64,000 nucleotides of DNA from Avimuribaculum sp964395975 (GCA_964395975.1 CAYNBZ010000002.1:1-64000); one strand, 5' to 3'. Shown: positions 35,931-44,933, numbered from the stretch's first letter. A program made the numbers and translations. The notes: generated by a model not told the origin, from the sequence alone.

Positions 35931-37763
35931 ATGAAGTATATGAAATTCAAATCAACAGTATTTGTCGTGTTGGCTATGGCTGCATTACCGGCTATGGCAC
36001 AATATGCACCTGTAGGAGACCGAATTAAAACGGTGTGGGCAGAAAAAATTGATGTAACCAGTGTTTGGAATGAATATCCTCGTCCCATTATGGAGCGTAA
36101 CGATTGGATTAATTTGAATGGCATATGGAGCTATGCAATAGTCAACAAGAGTGCTGCTTCTCCACAAGAATCAGACGGTGAGATTCTTGTTCCGTTTGCT
36201 GTGGAATCAAGTCTTTCGGGTGTTGGGCGTAGTCTGACCGATGAGCAGGCCTTGTGGTATAAACGAACATTTTCATTACCTCCTACATGGAAAAATAAAC
36301 GTGTATTGTTGCATTTCGGTGCAGTTGATTGGCAGGCCGATGTGTGGGTAAATGGCATAAAAGTGGGGATGCACACTGGAGGATTCACCCCATTTGAGTT
36401 TGATATTACCGAAGCTTTGAAAAATGGAGAGAATACTCTCGAAGTGCGTGTGCTCGATGCCACCGATAAAGGGTGGCAACCACGAGGGAAACAAGTCATA
36501 GAACCCAGAGAAATATGGTACACGCCTGTGAGTGGTATATGGCAAACGGTGTGGCTTGAACCTGTTGCCGACACTTATATAACTAATTTGCGGATATTGC
36601 CTGATATTGATGCAAACACATTGACCATCGATATAGGGAAGTCGGAATGCGATCCCAATATCATCGCTGAGGTAAAAGTGCTTGATGGCGGGCAAATAGT
36701 GGCCTTAGGAAAAGGTATGAACAATCAGCCTATAGAAGTGCAAATGCCTGAAGATGTGAAGTTGTGGTCGCCAGACAATCCATTTTTATATAATGTGGAA
36801 ATTTCTATAACGAAAAATGGGAAAGTACTCGATTCGGTAAAGAGTTATGCTGCGATGCGAAAGTATTCGATGGCAAAGGACAAGGATGGTATATTACGAT
36901 TCCAACTCAACAATAAATTCTTGTTCCACTTCGGTATGCTTGACCAAGGGTGGTGGCCCGATGGGCTTTATACAGCACCGAGCCATGAAGCAATGGTTTA
37001 TGACATTGACAAGCAGAAAGAGTGGGGGTATAATATGATACGTAAGCACATCAAGGTAGAACCGGCTACATGGTATGCCCATTGCGACCGTGTTGGCATG
37101 ATAGTATGGCAGGATATGCCCAGTGGCGAGATGTGTTGCCCTTGGCAGAACAGGAATTATTTTGAAGGAGAGGAATTTGTGCGTTCGGCAGAATCTGAGG
37201 CTAATTATCGAAAGGAATGGAAAGAAATAATGGATTGTCTGTATTCTTATCCTTGTATTGGTGTTTGGATTCCGTTTAATGAGGCATGGGGGCAATTCAA
37301 GACTGTTGAGATATCTGAGTGGACAAAGCAGTATGATTCTTCAAGGCTCGTCAATTCGGCAAGTGGTGGGAATTTCTTTCATGTAGGTGACATTCTTGAT
37401 TTACATAATTATCCACATCCTGAAATGTACTTGTTTGATTCTTACAGAGCTAATGTCCTTGGTGAATATGGTGGTATCGGTTATCCATTGAAAGGGCATT
37501 TGTGGGCTCCCGACCGTAACTGGGGGTATGTTCAATATAATTCAGTAAAAGAGGTAACCGATGAATATGTGAACTTCGGCAAGCAATTGTTGAAATTGAT
37601 AAAACGGGGGTTTACTGGAGCCGTTTATACGCAAACGACCGATGTCGAGATTGAAGTTAACGGCATATTGACTTATGACAGGAAAGCGATTAAAATGGAA
37701 GAAGATCGTTTGAAAGAGATAAATATGCAAATAAGTCATTCGCTTGACTATTTGAATGAATAA
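35931..37763 (+). CDS. Second glycoside hydrolase family 2 enzyme of the PUL
   Basis: This 610-residue protein has a signal peptide (about 1-24, ending PAMAQ), a GH2 jelly-roll (about 50-200; INLNGIWSYAI, LWYKRTFSLPPTWKNKRV), an Ig-like middle domain (VKLWSPDNPFLYNVEI) and a TIM barrel. The acid/base is E451 (WIPFNEAWGQ) and the nucleophile E512 (VLGEYGGIG). It is clearly related to the first GH2 gene (18750) but diverged enough that a different linkage specificity is likely. An alternative start 9 bases later (MKFKSTVF) is equally good. A gap of about 256 bases separates it from the GH43 gene, with a -7-like TATTTTTG at 35875-35882. Confidence 0.9.
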   Translation: MKYMKFKSTVFVVLAMAALPAMAQYAPVGDRIKTVWAEKIDVTSVWNEYPRPIMERNDWINLNGIWSYAIVNKSAASPQESDGEILVPFAVESSLSGVGRSLTDEQALWYKRTFSLPPTWKNKRVLLHFGAVDWQADVWVNGIKVGMHTGGFTPFEFDITEALKNGENTLEVRVLDATDKGWQPRGKQVIEPREIWYTPVSGIWQTVWLEPVADTYITNLRILPDIDANTLTIDIGKSECDPNIIAEVKVLDGGQIVALGKGMNNQPIEVQMPEDVKLWSPDNPFLYNVEISITKNGKVLDSVKSYAAMRKYSMAKDKDGILRFQLNNKFLFHFGMLDQGWWPDGLYTAPSHEAMVYDIDKQKEWGYNMIRKHIKVEPATWYAHCDRVGMIVWQDMPSGEMCCPWQNRNYFEGEEFVRSAESEANYRKEWKEIMDCLYSYPCIGVWIPFNEAWGQFKTVEISEWTKQYDSSRLVNSASGGNFFHVGDILDLHNYPHPEMYLFDSYRANVLGEYGGIGYPLKGHLWAPDRNWGYVQYNSVKEVTDEYVNFGKQLLKLIKRGFTGAVYTQTTDVEIEVNGILTYDRKAIKMEEDRLKEINMQISHSLDYLNE

Positions 37764-37818
37764 TTGGGGGATACAAGGCGAGTCAGAAATGGATTATTGA
37801 ACACACAAACTGATAATA

Positions 37819-38964
37819 ATGATTATGAAAATTAAATATATAGTTTATGGCATGGCATCGGTTGCATTAATGTCTTGTGTCAACACTGCCAATGAGGGGA
37901 GCGGAGTCACGATGTCGGGTCTTGACAGAGCTAAGTTTGAAACTGTGGTTGAAGGGAAGCCTACACATTTATATGTACTGTCGAATGGTCGGGGCATGGA
38001 AGTGTGCGTAACCAATTATGGCGGTCGCATAGTGTCGGTGATGGTGCCTGATAAGGATGGTCATCCAACTGATGTCGTGTTGGGACATGATTCGATTGCC
38101 GATTATATAAATATAGATGGAAATTTTGGTGCTTTGATAGGGCGTTATGGCAACCGCATAAATCAGGGTCGTTTTAAAATAGGAGAAGATGAGTATCAAT
38201 TGCCTCGTAATAATTATGGGCATTGTCTGCATGGCGGACCGAAAGGTTTCCATAATTCGATGTGGGATGCCAATCAACCCAACGACAGTACATTGGAGTT
38301 GAGGTTGATGAGTCCTGACGGGGATGCAGGGTTCCCGGGAAATCTTGACGTAAAGGTCATATACAGCATTACGGCAGATAATGCTTTAAAATTAAGTTAC
38401 ACGGCAGAAACCGACAAACCGACAATAGTGAATCTAACCAATCATTCTTATTTCAATTTGAGCGGTGATGCTTCAACAAATGTATTGGATGAATATGTAC
38501 AAGTGAATGCCGATGCGTTTACCACAATTGACAGTACATTCATGACCACGGGAGAAATTCGTAATGTTGACGGAACTCCGTTTGATTTTCGTGAACCAAA
38601 GCAGGTGGGGCAAGATATTGACACAAATGATGAACAATTGCATAACGGTCTCGGATATGACCATAACATGATACTGAATACAAATGGTGATTCAACTGTA
38701 GTTGCTGCCTCTATTTATGATCCGACATCGGGAATTGTAATGGAAGTATATACTACCGAGCCGGGAATACAATTTTATACCGGTAATTTCCTTGATGGAA
38801 AAGTGAAAGGTAAGAGAGGTGTGAATTATCCGCATCGTGGTGCTATATGTATGGAAACGCAGCACTTTCCTGATTCACCCAACAAGCCCAATTTCCCATC
38901 GGTGCGTTTAAATCCCGGGGAAACATATCATAGTTTATGTGTATATAAGTTTTCAACCAAATAG
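37819..38964 (+). CDS. galM: Aldose 1-epimerase (galactose mutarotase-like) lipoprotein
   Basis: This 381-residue protein interconverts alpha and beta anomers of free aldoses, here perhaps arabinose or galactose released by the PUL enzymes. Catalytic-region motifs are present: HCLHGGPKGFHNSMWD, the NHSYFNLSG histidine segment, and CMETQHFPDSPNKPNFPS with the C-terminal region that holds the glutamate base. The start MIMKIKYIVYG (or MKIKYIVYG at 37825) leads to a lipobox-like VALMSCVNT, so it is exported and probably anchored, which is common for PUL-linked mutarotases. It is 55 bases after the GH2 gene and appears to be the last PUL gene. Confidence 0.9.
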   Translation: MIMKIKYIVYGMASVALMSCVNTANEGSGVTMSGLDRAKFETVVEGKPTHLYVLSNGRGMEVCVTNYGGRIVSVMVPDKDGHPTDVVLGHDSIADYINIDGNFGALIGRYGNRINQGRFKIGEDEYQLPRNNYGHCLHGGPKGFHNSMWDANQPNDSTLELRLMSPDGDAGFPGNLDVKVIYSITADNALKLSYTAETDKPTIVNLTNHSYFNLSGDASTNVLDEYVQVNADAFTTIDSTFMTTGEIRNVDGTPFDFREPKQVGQDIDTNDEQLHNGLGYDHNMILNTNGDSTVVAASIYDPTSGIVMEVYTTEPGIQFYTGNFLDGKVKGKRGVNYPHRGAICMETQHFPDSPNKPNFPSVRLNPGETYHSLCVYKFSTK

Positions 38965-39092
38965 TAATGCATCATAATCTATAAAAGCAACAGTATATTT
39001 TTCAGGAAAGGAATTTTGTAGGTAATTCAGATCGAACATCAGGTCAATTTAGAAAAACAGTTTCTTAATTCTGCTGTCGGATGATTTGAGAA

Positions 39093-39157
39093 ACGTTTCG
39101 GTCGGATTGGAAGATACCTATAAGGTGGTATTGAAATATGCAATCTGGCCGAAACGT
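39093..39157 (+). ncRNA. Long structured hairpin, possible PUL end signal or leader element
   Basis: Arms 39093-39109 and 39141-39157 pair over 17 positions with two G-T pairs, and the enclosed stretch has an inner ATACC/GGTAT pairing (39114-39118 with 39127-39131). No T run follows the right arm. It could be a terminator for galM or a structured RNA; the class is unknown and this is a structural call only. Confidence 0.35.
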
Positions 39158-39249
39158 ATGTTGTTGTCTGTGGCTTAATCTATTTTCCGACCTTTTTATG
39201 GCATCTTGGGCGGGAATGTGGCCTTTTGTGAATTATCGGGTGCAATGTT

Positions 39250-39280
39250 TTGGTAATTTGAGCGATTTGTCGTATCTTTA
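39250..39280 (+). promoter_or_regulatory. Promoter for the DUF695 gene
   Basis: TTG at 39250-39252 and TATCTTTA at 39273-39280 are 20 bases apart; the -7 box differs from TAnnTTTG only in the last base. The leader to the ATG at 39296 is very short. Confidence 0.5.
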
Positions 39281-39295
39281 GAAAAAATAAAACCG

Positions 39296-39745
39296 ATGGC
39301 ACGACTTAAAATTGGTGATGATTGGTGGACGGCACCTGCCGAAGATGACAATGGAAACCTTGTCATGGTTACAGGGCGTCGAGGTGTTGATTCTGTAATT
39401 GAGATGGGCCGTTTCAACGACCGTGTGGAGGTGACGTGGAAATACGGGTCCTCGGGTGGTGGCATGCCCGACAATGCTACGGCACGATTGATGGAGCAGG
39501 TGGATACAGCATTGAAGGATGAATTTAAACACGATGCCGTGGCTGTACTGACCGGCATTTATACCGGCTGTGGCGAGCGCAATTGGGTGTTTTACACGAG
39601 TAGCCTGCATTCGTTCCAGTATAGATTTAACCGTGCTCTTGAGTCTTTTGAAATGTTGCCGTTGACGATATATGTCGAGCATGACCCCGAATGGAATGAA
39701 TATCGTGAAATGCGCAATCAGACTGAAATCATGGATGGAGAATGA
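39296..39745 (+). CDS. DUF695-like cytoplasmic protein
   Basis: This 149-residue protein has no signal peptide or membrane helix. The C-terminal half (VAVLTGIYTGCGERNWVFYTSS, FNRALESFEMLPLTIYVEHDPEWNEYREM) matches the DUF695 pattern, in which a small alpha/beta domain ends with a DPEW-Y signature. The N-terminal half (WWTAPAEDDNGNLVMVTGRRG) has a Trp-rich strand also seen in that family. The biochemical function is unknown. It is a single-gene unit with its own promoter and a strong terminator at 39762-39805. Confidence 0.7.
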   Translation: MARLKIGDDWWTAPAEDDNGNLVMVTGRRGVDSVIEMGRFNDRVEVTWKYGSSGGGMPDNATARLMEQVDTALKDEFKHDAVAVLTGIYTGCGERNWVFYTSSLHSFQYRFNRALESFEMLPLTIYVEHDPEWNEYREMRNQTEIMDGE

Positions 39746-39761
39746 ATTTAGGAGATAAATG

Positions 39762-39805
39762 AAAAAATTCCAACACGCATGGAAATGTGAGTGTTGGAAT
39801 TTTTT
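39762..39805 (+). terminator. Strong hairpin terminator after the DUF695 gene
   Basis: Arms 39762-39776 and 39791-39805 are perfectly complementary over 15 bases; the right arm ends in TTTTTT. It works for the plus strand and, since the left arm begins with six A, also for the opposing fabG transcript. Confidence 0.85.
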
Positions 39806-39811
39806 GTGAAC

Positions 39812-39832
39812 CCCAATCAGGAGTTGATTGGG
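39812..39832 (-). terminator. Second small hairpin before the fabG end
   Basis: CCCAATCA at 39812-39819 and TGATTGGG at 39825-39832 form an 8-bp perfect stem with loop GGAGT, 30 bases beyond the fabG stop. It probably assists termination of the minus-strand operon. Confidence 0.5.
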
Positions 39833-39862
39833 ATAGATTTATAGAATTTTTGGAATGAGAAA

Positions 39863-40609
39863 TTACATATTCATGCCACCGCAGCAGTGTATAACTTGTC
39901 CTGTAACATACGATGAAAGGTCACTGGCAAGAAATGTGGCAACATTGGCGACATCCTCGGGTGTACCGCCACGGCGTAATGGAATAGATGCTGCCCATTG
40001 TTTTTTGGTTTCTTCTGAAAGGACGTTGGTCATGTCGGTAATGATAAATCCCGGTGCTATGCAATTGGCACGAATACCCCGTGAGCCGAGTTCTTTGGCA
40101 ATGCTCTTTGCAAGACCTATCAAACCGGCTTTTGAAGCTGAATAATTGCATTGTCCTGCATTGCCCGACACGCCAACTACCGACGACATGTTGATTATGC
40201 TTCCGCCACGTTGACGCATCATAATCGGCGAAACGGCATGGATAAAGTTGAATGCTGATTTCAAGTTGACTGTAAGTACTGCATCCCATTGGGTCTCGGT
40301 CATACGCATCATCAGCCCGTCTTTGGTTATGCCGGCATTATTTACGAGAATGTCGATATGACCGAAGTCGGCAAGGATTTGTTCTACCACTTTGTGGGTT
40401 TCTTCGAAACTCGCGGCATTGGATGCATACCCCTTGGCTTCTACACCAAGAGCTTTTATTTCGTCTTCGGTTTTTTTTCCGTTTTCATCGATTACAAGGT
40501 CGGTGAAAGCGATGTTTGCACCCTCAGATGCAAATTTCAGTGCTATGGCCTTGCCGATGCCACGTGCGGCACCGGTGATTATAGCCACTTTTCCTTCAAG
40601 TAATTTCAT
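39863..40609 (-). CDS. fabG: 3-oxoacyl-ACP reductase (SDR family)
   Basis: This 248-residue short-chain dehydrogenase reduces 3-oxoacyl-ACP with NADPH in fatty-acid elongation. Signatures: the cofactor loop TGAARGIG (residues 12-19), NNAGITKDGLMMRM, the catalytic Ser in NMSSVVG, and the YSASKAG Tyr/Lys pair. The C-terminal SDLSSYVTGQVIHCCGGMNM is FabG-like. It is the last gene of a three-gene operon behind a KASIII-like enzyme and a TetR regulator (34 bases after the KASIII gene). It may be the main FabG or a specialised copy; only the genome would tell. Confidence 0.9.
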   Translation of the reverse strand: MKLLEGKVAIITGAARGIGKAIALKFASEGANIAFTDLVIDENGKKTEDEIKALGVEAKGYASNAASFEETHKVVEQILADFGHIDILVNNAGITKDGLMMRMTETQWDAVLTVNLKSAFNFIHAVSPIMMRQRGGSIINMSSVVGVSGNAGQCNYSASKAGLIGLAKSIAKELGSRGIRANCIAPGFIITDMTNVLSEETKKQWAASIPLRRGGTPEDVANVATFLASDLSSYVTGQVIHCCGGMNM

Positions 40610-40642
40610 AATTTGATGTATAGATTTGAAAGTTTGTTTATA

Positions 40643-41587
40643 TCATTTTACAACCATGAATGCACCGCATGAGTAGCCGCCGCCAAATACGGTAAGACCA
40701 AATTTTGTGCCTTTGGGATATTTGGCTACATTTTGTGCCAACACGAGTGCTGCGCTTGCTGAGCCTGTATTGCCCAACTCTTCGATATTGTTGATGAATC
40801 GGTCATCTGGCAGTTCGAGTTGGTGTGCTACATTGTTCACTATGCGTTTGTTGGCTTGGTGGCAGATGATATAGTCAAGGTCGCTTATTGTAATGCCCTG
40901 AGTTTTCACAACGTTGTCGAGAGCCGTAATCATATATTGACATGCACGCACAAATACATCCTTGCCGAAAGGCATTGTAATACCGTCTTCGCGCGGACGT
41001 AGGTGTACACCGTCAGGACCTTTTCCCACATTGCCCAATCCACAAGTATAAACACCGCAAATGGTCATATCGTTATCGGATATGCGTTCTTTTGAAATAA
41101 AGTATGCTACTGCGGCATCACCCCACAAGTGTCCGCATTTGGGGTCACTCTCGTTGCGGTAGTAGGTATTGTGTTCTGAGCATATAAGCAGAGCCTTTGT
41201 CGCTTTGCCCATTGCGAAATATCCTTCTATGATTTCAAGTCCGTTGACAAACGAGGAGCAGGCTGATGACACATATACTGCTTTTGCCCCGTCGATGTTA
41301 TATTTTTGTTGTGTAATGTGAGCCAGTGTAGCTACTGTATCATATGGTGAATAGCAAGCAGATACAATTAAATCAACATCGGTTATGTCATATGGCAGGG
41401 ATTTTAAAGCGTTTTCAATGGCTGCAAGTCCCATAGTGTCAGAGTTTTCGCCTTCACTGGTGATTGAGCGGGTAACGATACCTGTACGTTGTACAATCCA
41501 ATCACTTGTTAGGCCGTTGACCTCAAGGAAGTGGTCGTTATGTACCCTTCCGGCAGGAATGTAATATCCAGTAGTGTTAATATACAT
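40643..41587 (-). CDS. 3-oxoacyl-ACP synthase III (KASIII/FabH-like)
   Basis: This 314-residue thiolase-fold enzyme condenses an acyl-CoA starter with malonyl-ACP. The triad is in place: C110 (YVSSACSSFVNGL), H243 (YIICHQANKR) and N273 (EELGNTGSASAAL). The sequence is fairly diverged from the housekeeping FabH, and many Bacteroidetes carry two or more copies, so this one may use an unusual starter unit. It starts 5 bases after the tetR stop, so the two are co-transcribed, and is followed by fabG. Confidence 0.87.
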   Translation of the reverse strand: MYINTTGYYIPAGRVHNDHFLEVNGLTSDWIVQRTGIVTRSITSEGENSDTMGLAAIENALKSLPYDITDVDLIVSACYSPYDTVATLAHITQQKYNIDGAKAVYVSSACSSFVNGLEIIEGYFAMGKATKALLICSEHNTYYRNESDPKCGHLWGDAAVAYFISKERISDNDMTICGVYTCGLGNVGKGPDGVHLRPREDGITMPFGKDVFVRACQYMITALDNVVKTQGITISDLDYIICHQANKRIVNNVAHQLELPDDRFINNIEELGNTGSASAALVLAQNVAKYPKGTKFGLTVFGGGYSCGAFMVVK

Positions 41588-41592
41588 AAAAA

Positions 41593-42177
41593 TTATTGTT
41601 GGTTGTTACTTATCCCATTTAGGATGAAATCTTTCAAATATTCCCTCAGTTTTAATTTTTCAATGCCTAATTCGGCAAAATTGTCGCGAATGTAAGGCAC
41701 ATCAAGTCCTTGCAGTGACAGTATCATCACCATGGCTGTTTGTTCCACGTGTTTTATTTTGAAAACTCCTTGGCTCACTCCCTCATTAAGGATTTGCTTC
41801 AAAATGTTGGCTTCCATGTTTGTAGTGCTGCGGCGAGCACGATCCACTTTGCGGATGTCCATAAAAAAGCCTGCACGCAGCGAGCCGTTGCGTAATACAG
41901 CATCTTTGTAACATTCAAAGCGCACAAAGATGAAATCCATTAATTTTTGCACTACCGGCTCTGGCTTGTCGATGATTTGTGTTAGCTTGTCGATGATTTT
42001 GTCGCTCTCGGTTTTGACCACTGCATTATAGATGTCACGCTTGTTGCGAAAATAGGTGTAGATTGTACGTCGCCCTTTGTCGGAGGCTGTTGCGATGTCG
42101 TTCATTGTCGTATTTTCTATTCCTTTTTTTGCAAACAATTGACGCGCGATTTCTATAAGTTTTTCTCTTGTTTTCAA
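41593..42177 (-). CDS. TetR/AcrR-family transcriptional regulator
   Basis: This 194-residue protein has the typical N-terminal helix-turn-helix (about residues 10-55; IARQLFAKKGIENTTMNDIATASDKGRRTIYTYFRNKRDIYN) and an all-helical ligand-binding domain without strong relatives. The start codon is TTG at 42177 (on the minus strand), giving MKTREKL; no upstream ATG is available in frame. It heads the KASIII-fabG operon and so is probably its local repressor, sensing an acyl compound; that is inferred from position. Confidence 0.88.
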   Translation of the reverse strand: MKTREKLIEIARQLFAKKGIENTTMNDIATASDKGRRTIYTYFRNKRDIYNAVVKTESDKIIDKLTQIIDKPEPVVQKLMDFIFVRFECYKDAVLRNGSLRAGFFMDIRKVDRARRSTTNMEANILKQILNEGVSQGVFKIKHVEQTAMVMILSLQGLDVPYIRDNFAELGIEKLKLREYLKDFILNGISNNQQ

Positions 42178-42221
42178 AGTTATTTACATCGTAGAAGTTG
42201 CACAAATCTTTATTTACCGTG

Positions 42222-42252
42222 CAAAAGTAGGTATTAATCTTCAACAATACAA
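42222..42252 (-). promoter_or_regulatory. Promoter for the tetR-KASIII-fabG operon
   Basis: On the minus strand TTG (42252-42250) and TACTTTTG (42229-42222) are 20 bases apart, a perfect spacing. The leader to the TTG start codon at 42177 is about 40 bases and could hold a TetR operator. Confidence 0.6.
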
Positions 42253-42391
42253 ATTATTGTAATGAATGTTTGCATGGATGGAATTGAGTGCCATGAATAA
42301 GGACATTTAGACAAGAATATAAAAATGGTGGAAAGGTAAATTATTTTGTGCCAAGTTGCTTTTGGTGTTGTATGTGGTGGGCAAATATGGT

Positions 42392-42439
42392 TGGCGGCTC
42401 GATGGCATACAAATGTATTGCAATGTCGTCGAGCCGCCA
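42392..42439 (-). terminator. GC-rich hairpin after the Fn3 T9SS gene
   Basis: Arms 42392-42402 and 42429-42439 (TGGCGGCTCGA and its complement) form an 11-bp perfect stem that extends inward with G-T pairs. It lies 40 bases beyond the stop of the minus-strand gene. No clear T tract follows. Confidence 0.6.
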
Positions 42440-42478
42440 CTATGTCGTCAAGCTAATGCCTTATGTGTGGAGACCTGT

Positions 42479-44698
42479 TTATATGATAATCTTTTTTACA
42501 ATTTTGCCTACTACCACGATATATATGCCTCTTTCGAGATTAATGGTGGTGTGTGGAGCGTTGGCAATCGAAGTATTGACAAGTTGTCCTGAAACAGAAT
42601 ATATACGAATGTTTTTACCCTCGACACCATTTATATACAGGGTGCCATTGGCTGCATATATTGAGATTGCGTCGTTATGAATTTCAGCAATGTCGGTTGA
42701 ACCACCTGCATCATTACTGCCGACAACGTATTCAATACTTATTTCTTTGGCATGCTCGGCCCATACAAAACGGAATCGCACGGTGATGGTTTCTCCTGCG
42801 GCAGCAGGGCAATCGGTGGGTGAAGCTGTTGCGTAAGATATCCCTTCTTCGATTGCAGTGGTAGTTGTCAGTCCTGCTGTGCCGAAGTAAACTTCTGGAT
42901 TAACAAACCCATCTAAGGCATCTATGGCGTTTTCCGATAATTCGAACATTGCATCCAGTTGATTTGTCGCAGGATTATAAGTAATTGTATAGTAAATATT
43001 GGGCGTGAAATCTTCATCTATGTCTGCATTGACAATAGTACCGCTATATGTTGCTTGTGTCAGTTCGGGAGCTTCAGTAGTTGTGGCTTCCACACTCAAT
43101 ATGTTTTCGGCATAGTTGTTGGCGGCATCTTTTGCTTTTATATAGAAGGTATAGGCAGTTTCAGCCTCTAAATTTTCAATGACTATGGTTTGGTCGCTAC
43201 CATCGGCTTGAACGTCTGTTGATGCGACAAGGGTCTGATATTCGGCATCAGAATAAACTTCGATCGTTGCATTACCCGAATTGTCGGTTACGGCTACGGT
43301 GAGTGTTACCGTATTGTATGTTGTGCCGGCGAGTTCTGCCTTTGTTAGTATTGGGGCTTCTTCATCTGATTCAGTTTCGACTGTGTAAAAATATATGTTG
43401 TCTATGAATACCGTGAATGGCCCGTTTGCATCGCCTTGTGCATCCAATTTCAATTGATATATATTCGATGCGTCCATTTCGGGATATGCTTCGGCAAGTG
43501 GAATGTCAAACGAGTTCCAAGTGCCTTGGTTAAGCGGGGTGCATGAGTATAAATTTTCTCCTCCCCATATCGGCGTGACGGAGAAGTTTGTAGCATCGTG
43601 CGAATATACGTCTATATGCAGATAATCCATGTCGGAAATGTCGAGCGTGCTACCAAATTCAAATCCCAAGTAATTGAAATTTTCAAGAAGGTAGGTCTTG
43701 TTTCCGTCAAGTTCTATTTCGGTGACTGTTGTCGTTTGTCCCCAACTGCCTATGTTATAAGAAGTGGCGGTCGCGTATGCATCGCTGTAGATGGAAATTA
43801 CGTTTTCTGCCGTTTCTTGTGGAGTTGGGGCAGCTGTTGGAAGGCTTAAGGTTGTAACTTGAATGGAAACAGAAGTGGCACATATGTTACCATCGGAATC
43901 GGAAGCTGTTATGGTGAAATTGTAAGTTGTGGCCGGTGTAAGCCCCGTTACCGTTACATCGGTTGCCGTACCCGATGTTGCACCTCGTGTAATCGAAATG
44001 CCTTTTGTTTCATCTGCTATTGTGAAATTTACTCCTCCAGAATTGTCAGTGGCATAACAGTTGATAGTGGCTGAATAGTACGAAGCCGATACAAGGGATG
44101 CCGTAAGTCCTTCAGGAGCTTCTTCATCGTTGTCGGTTGAAGTACTGTAGAAATAAACGTTGTCGATCCATAATGTTTGTTCTCCCATTTCGGAGAATTT
44201 TAGTTGATATACTCCTGACAGGTCGAGCCCGTTGTTGGAATACGCTTCTGCAAGGTCGATGTCTATTTGTGTCCATTCGCCAGCCTTTACTGTGACGTTA
44301 TAGGGTTGTTCTCCTTGTAATTGTGTTCGGCAAATAGGGGTGACATTGATCGTAAACTCGTTTTCGGAATAAAAATCGACATGCAGGTAGGTCATTGTGC
44401 TGGTATTGATGTCTGATGTGAATTCCCAACCGAAATAACCCGACAACGCCTCAAATTTATAAACATTGTCGGATGTGCCGTCAATTGTTTCTTCGGAATA
44501 TATGGTATTATCGCCCCAGTCACCTTTATACCAACTGGTTGCCGGAGTATAAGCATCGCTATATATAGACAATACTTTATTTGCCGGATATTCGGGAGGG
44601 GTGGGAGCTGATGTTGTAGGTTGTGCCTGTACTGATAAAGCGATGCTTGTAAAAAGCATTGTAGCACAAATAGTTTTTGGTAAAATAAATGATTTCAT
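42479..44698 (-). CDS. Secreted protein with repeated CBM-like and fibronectin-III domains and T9SS tail
   Basis: This 739-residue protein has a signal peptide (1-25, ending SVQAQ). Two similar beta-sandwich modules of about 150 residues (about 38-187 and 290-445) each begin with a VxSIYSDAYxxAT signature and end with an FIDNIYFY or WIDNVYFY strand, as in carbohydrate-binding or discoidin-like folds. Each is followed by a fibronectin type III domain (VTGLTPATTYNFTITASDSDGN; ENLEAETAYTFYIKAKDAANN). The last 75 residues (ISIYAANGTLYINGVEGKNIRIYSV, GIYIVVVGKIVKKIII) form a T9SS sorting domain. No catalytic domain is found, so it is probably a surface binding or adhesion protein. It stands alone with its own hairpin. 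Confidence 0.8.
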   Translation of the reverse strand: MKSFILPKTICATMLFTSIALSVQAQPTTSAPTPPEYPANKVLSIYSDAYTPATSWYKGDWGDNTIYSEETIDGTSDNVYKFEALSGYFGWEFTSDINTSTMTYLHVDFYSENEFTINVTPICRTQLQGEQPYNVTVKAGEWTQIDIDLAEAYSNNGLDLSGVYQLKFSEMGEQTLWIDNVYFYSTSTDNDEEAPEGLTASLVSASYYSATINCYATDNSGGVNFTIADETKGISITRGATSGTATDVTVTGLTPATTYNFTITASDSDGNICATSVSIQVTTLSLPTAAPTPQETAENVISIYSDAYATATSYNIGSWGQTTTVTEIELDGNKTYLLENFNYLGFEFGSTLDISDMDYLHIDVYSHDATNFSVTPIWGGENLYSCTPLNQGTWNSFDIPLAEAYPEMDASNIYQLKLDAQGDANGPFTVFIDNIYFYTVETESDEEAPILTKAELAGTTYNTVTLTVAVTDNSGNATIEVYSDAEYQTLVASTDVQADGSDQTIVIENLEAETAYTFYIKAKDAANNYAENILSVEATTTEAPELTQATYSGTIVNADIDEDFTPNIYYTITYNPATNQLDAMFELSENAIDALDGFVNPEVYFGTAGLTTTTAIEEGISYATASPTDCPAAAGETITVRFRFVWAEHAKEISIEYVVGSNDAGGSTDIAEIHNDAISIYAANGTLYINGVEGKNIRIYSVSGQLVNTSIANAPHTTINLERGIYIVVVGKIVKKIII

Positions 44699-44759
44699 TG
44701 TAGGTTTGTTTTTATGTTAAAGGTTTATTTAATGAATTTGCTGAAAAAATCACTGTTTA

Positions 44760-44767
44760 CAAATATA
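44760..44767 (-). promoter_or_regulatory. Possible -7 box for the Fn3 T9SS gene
   Basis: TATATTTG on the minus strand, about 62 bases before the start codon, matches TAnnTTTG. No TTG at the standard upstream spacing. Confidence 0.35.
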
Positions 44768-44933
44768 GTGATGATATAGAGATGTTTTGTAACGTCTTTT
44801 TTTCATAAAAACTCACATACTATGCAACAAAAACTCAACATATCAGATGTATATCGGTAATATCCAGATTATTGAGTTGCAACATACTGCTTATCCAGGT
44901 TGCAATTTGTCGTGAAGGAACTGTCGGCTTGTA

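Larger units (their letters stand above)
38965..39295. other. Intergenic region after the PUL with a long imperfect hairpin
   Basis: About 330 bases without a gene. It holds a long hairpin at 39093-39157 and the DUF695 promoter, both listed separately. Nothing else is recognised. Confidence 0.5.
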
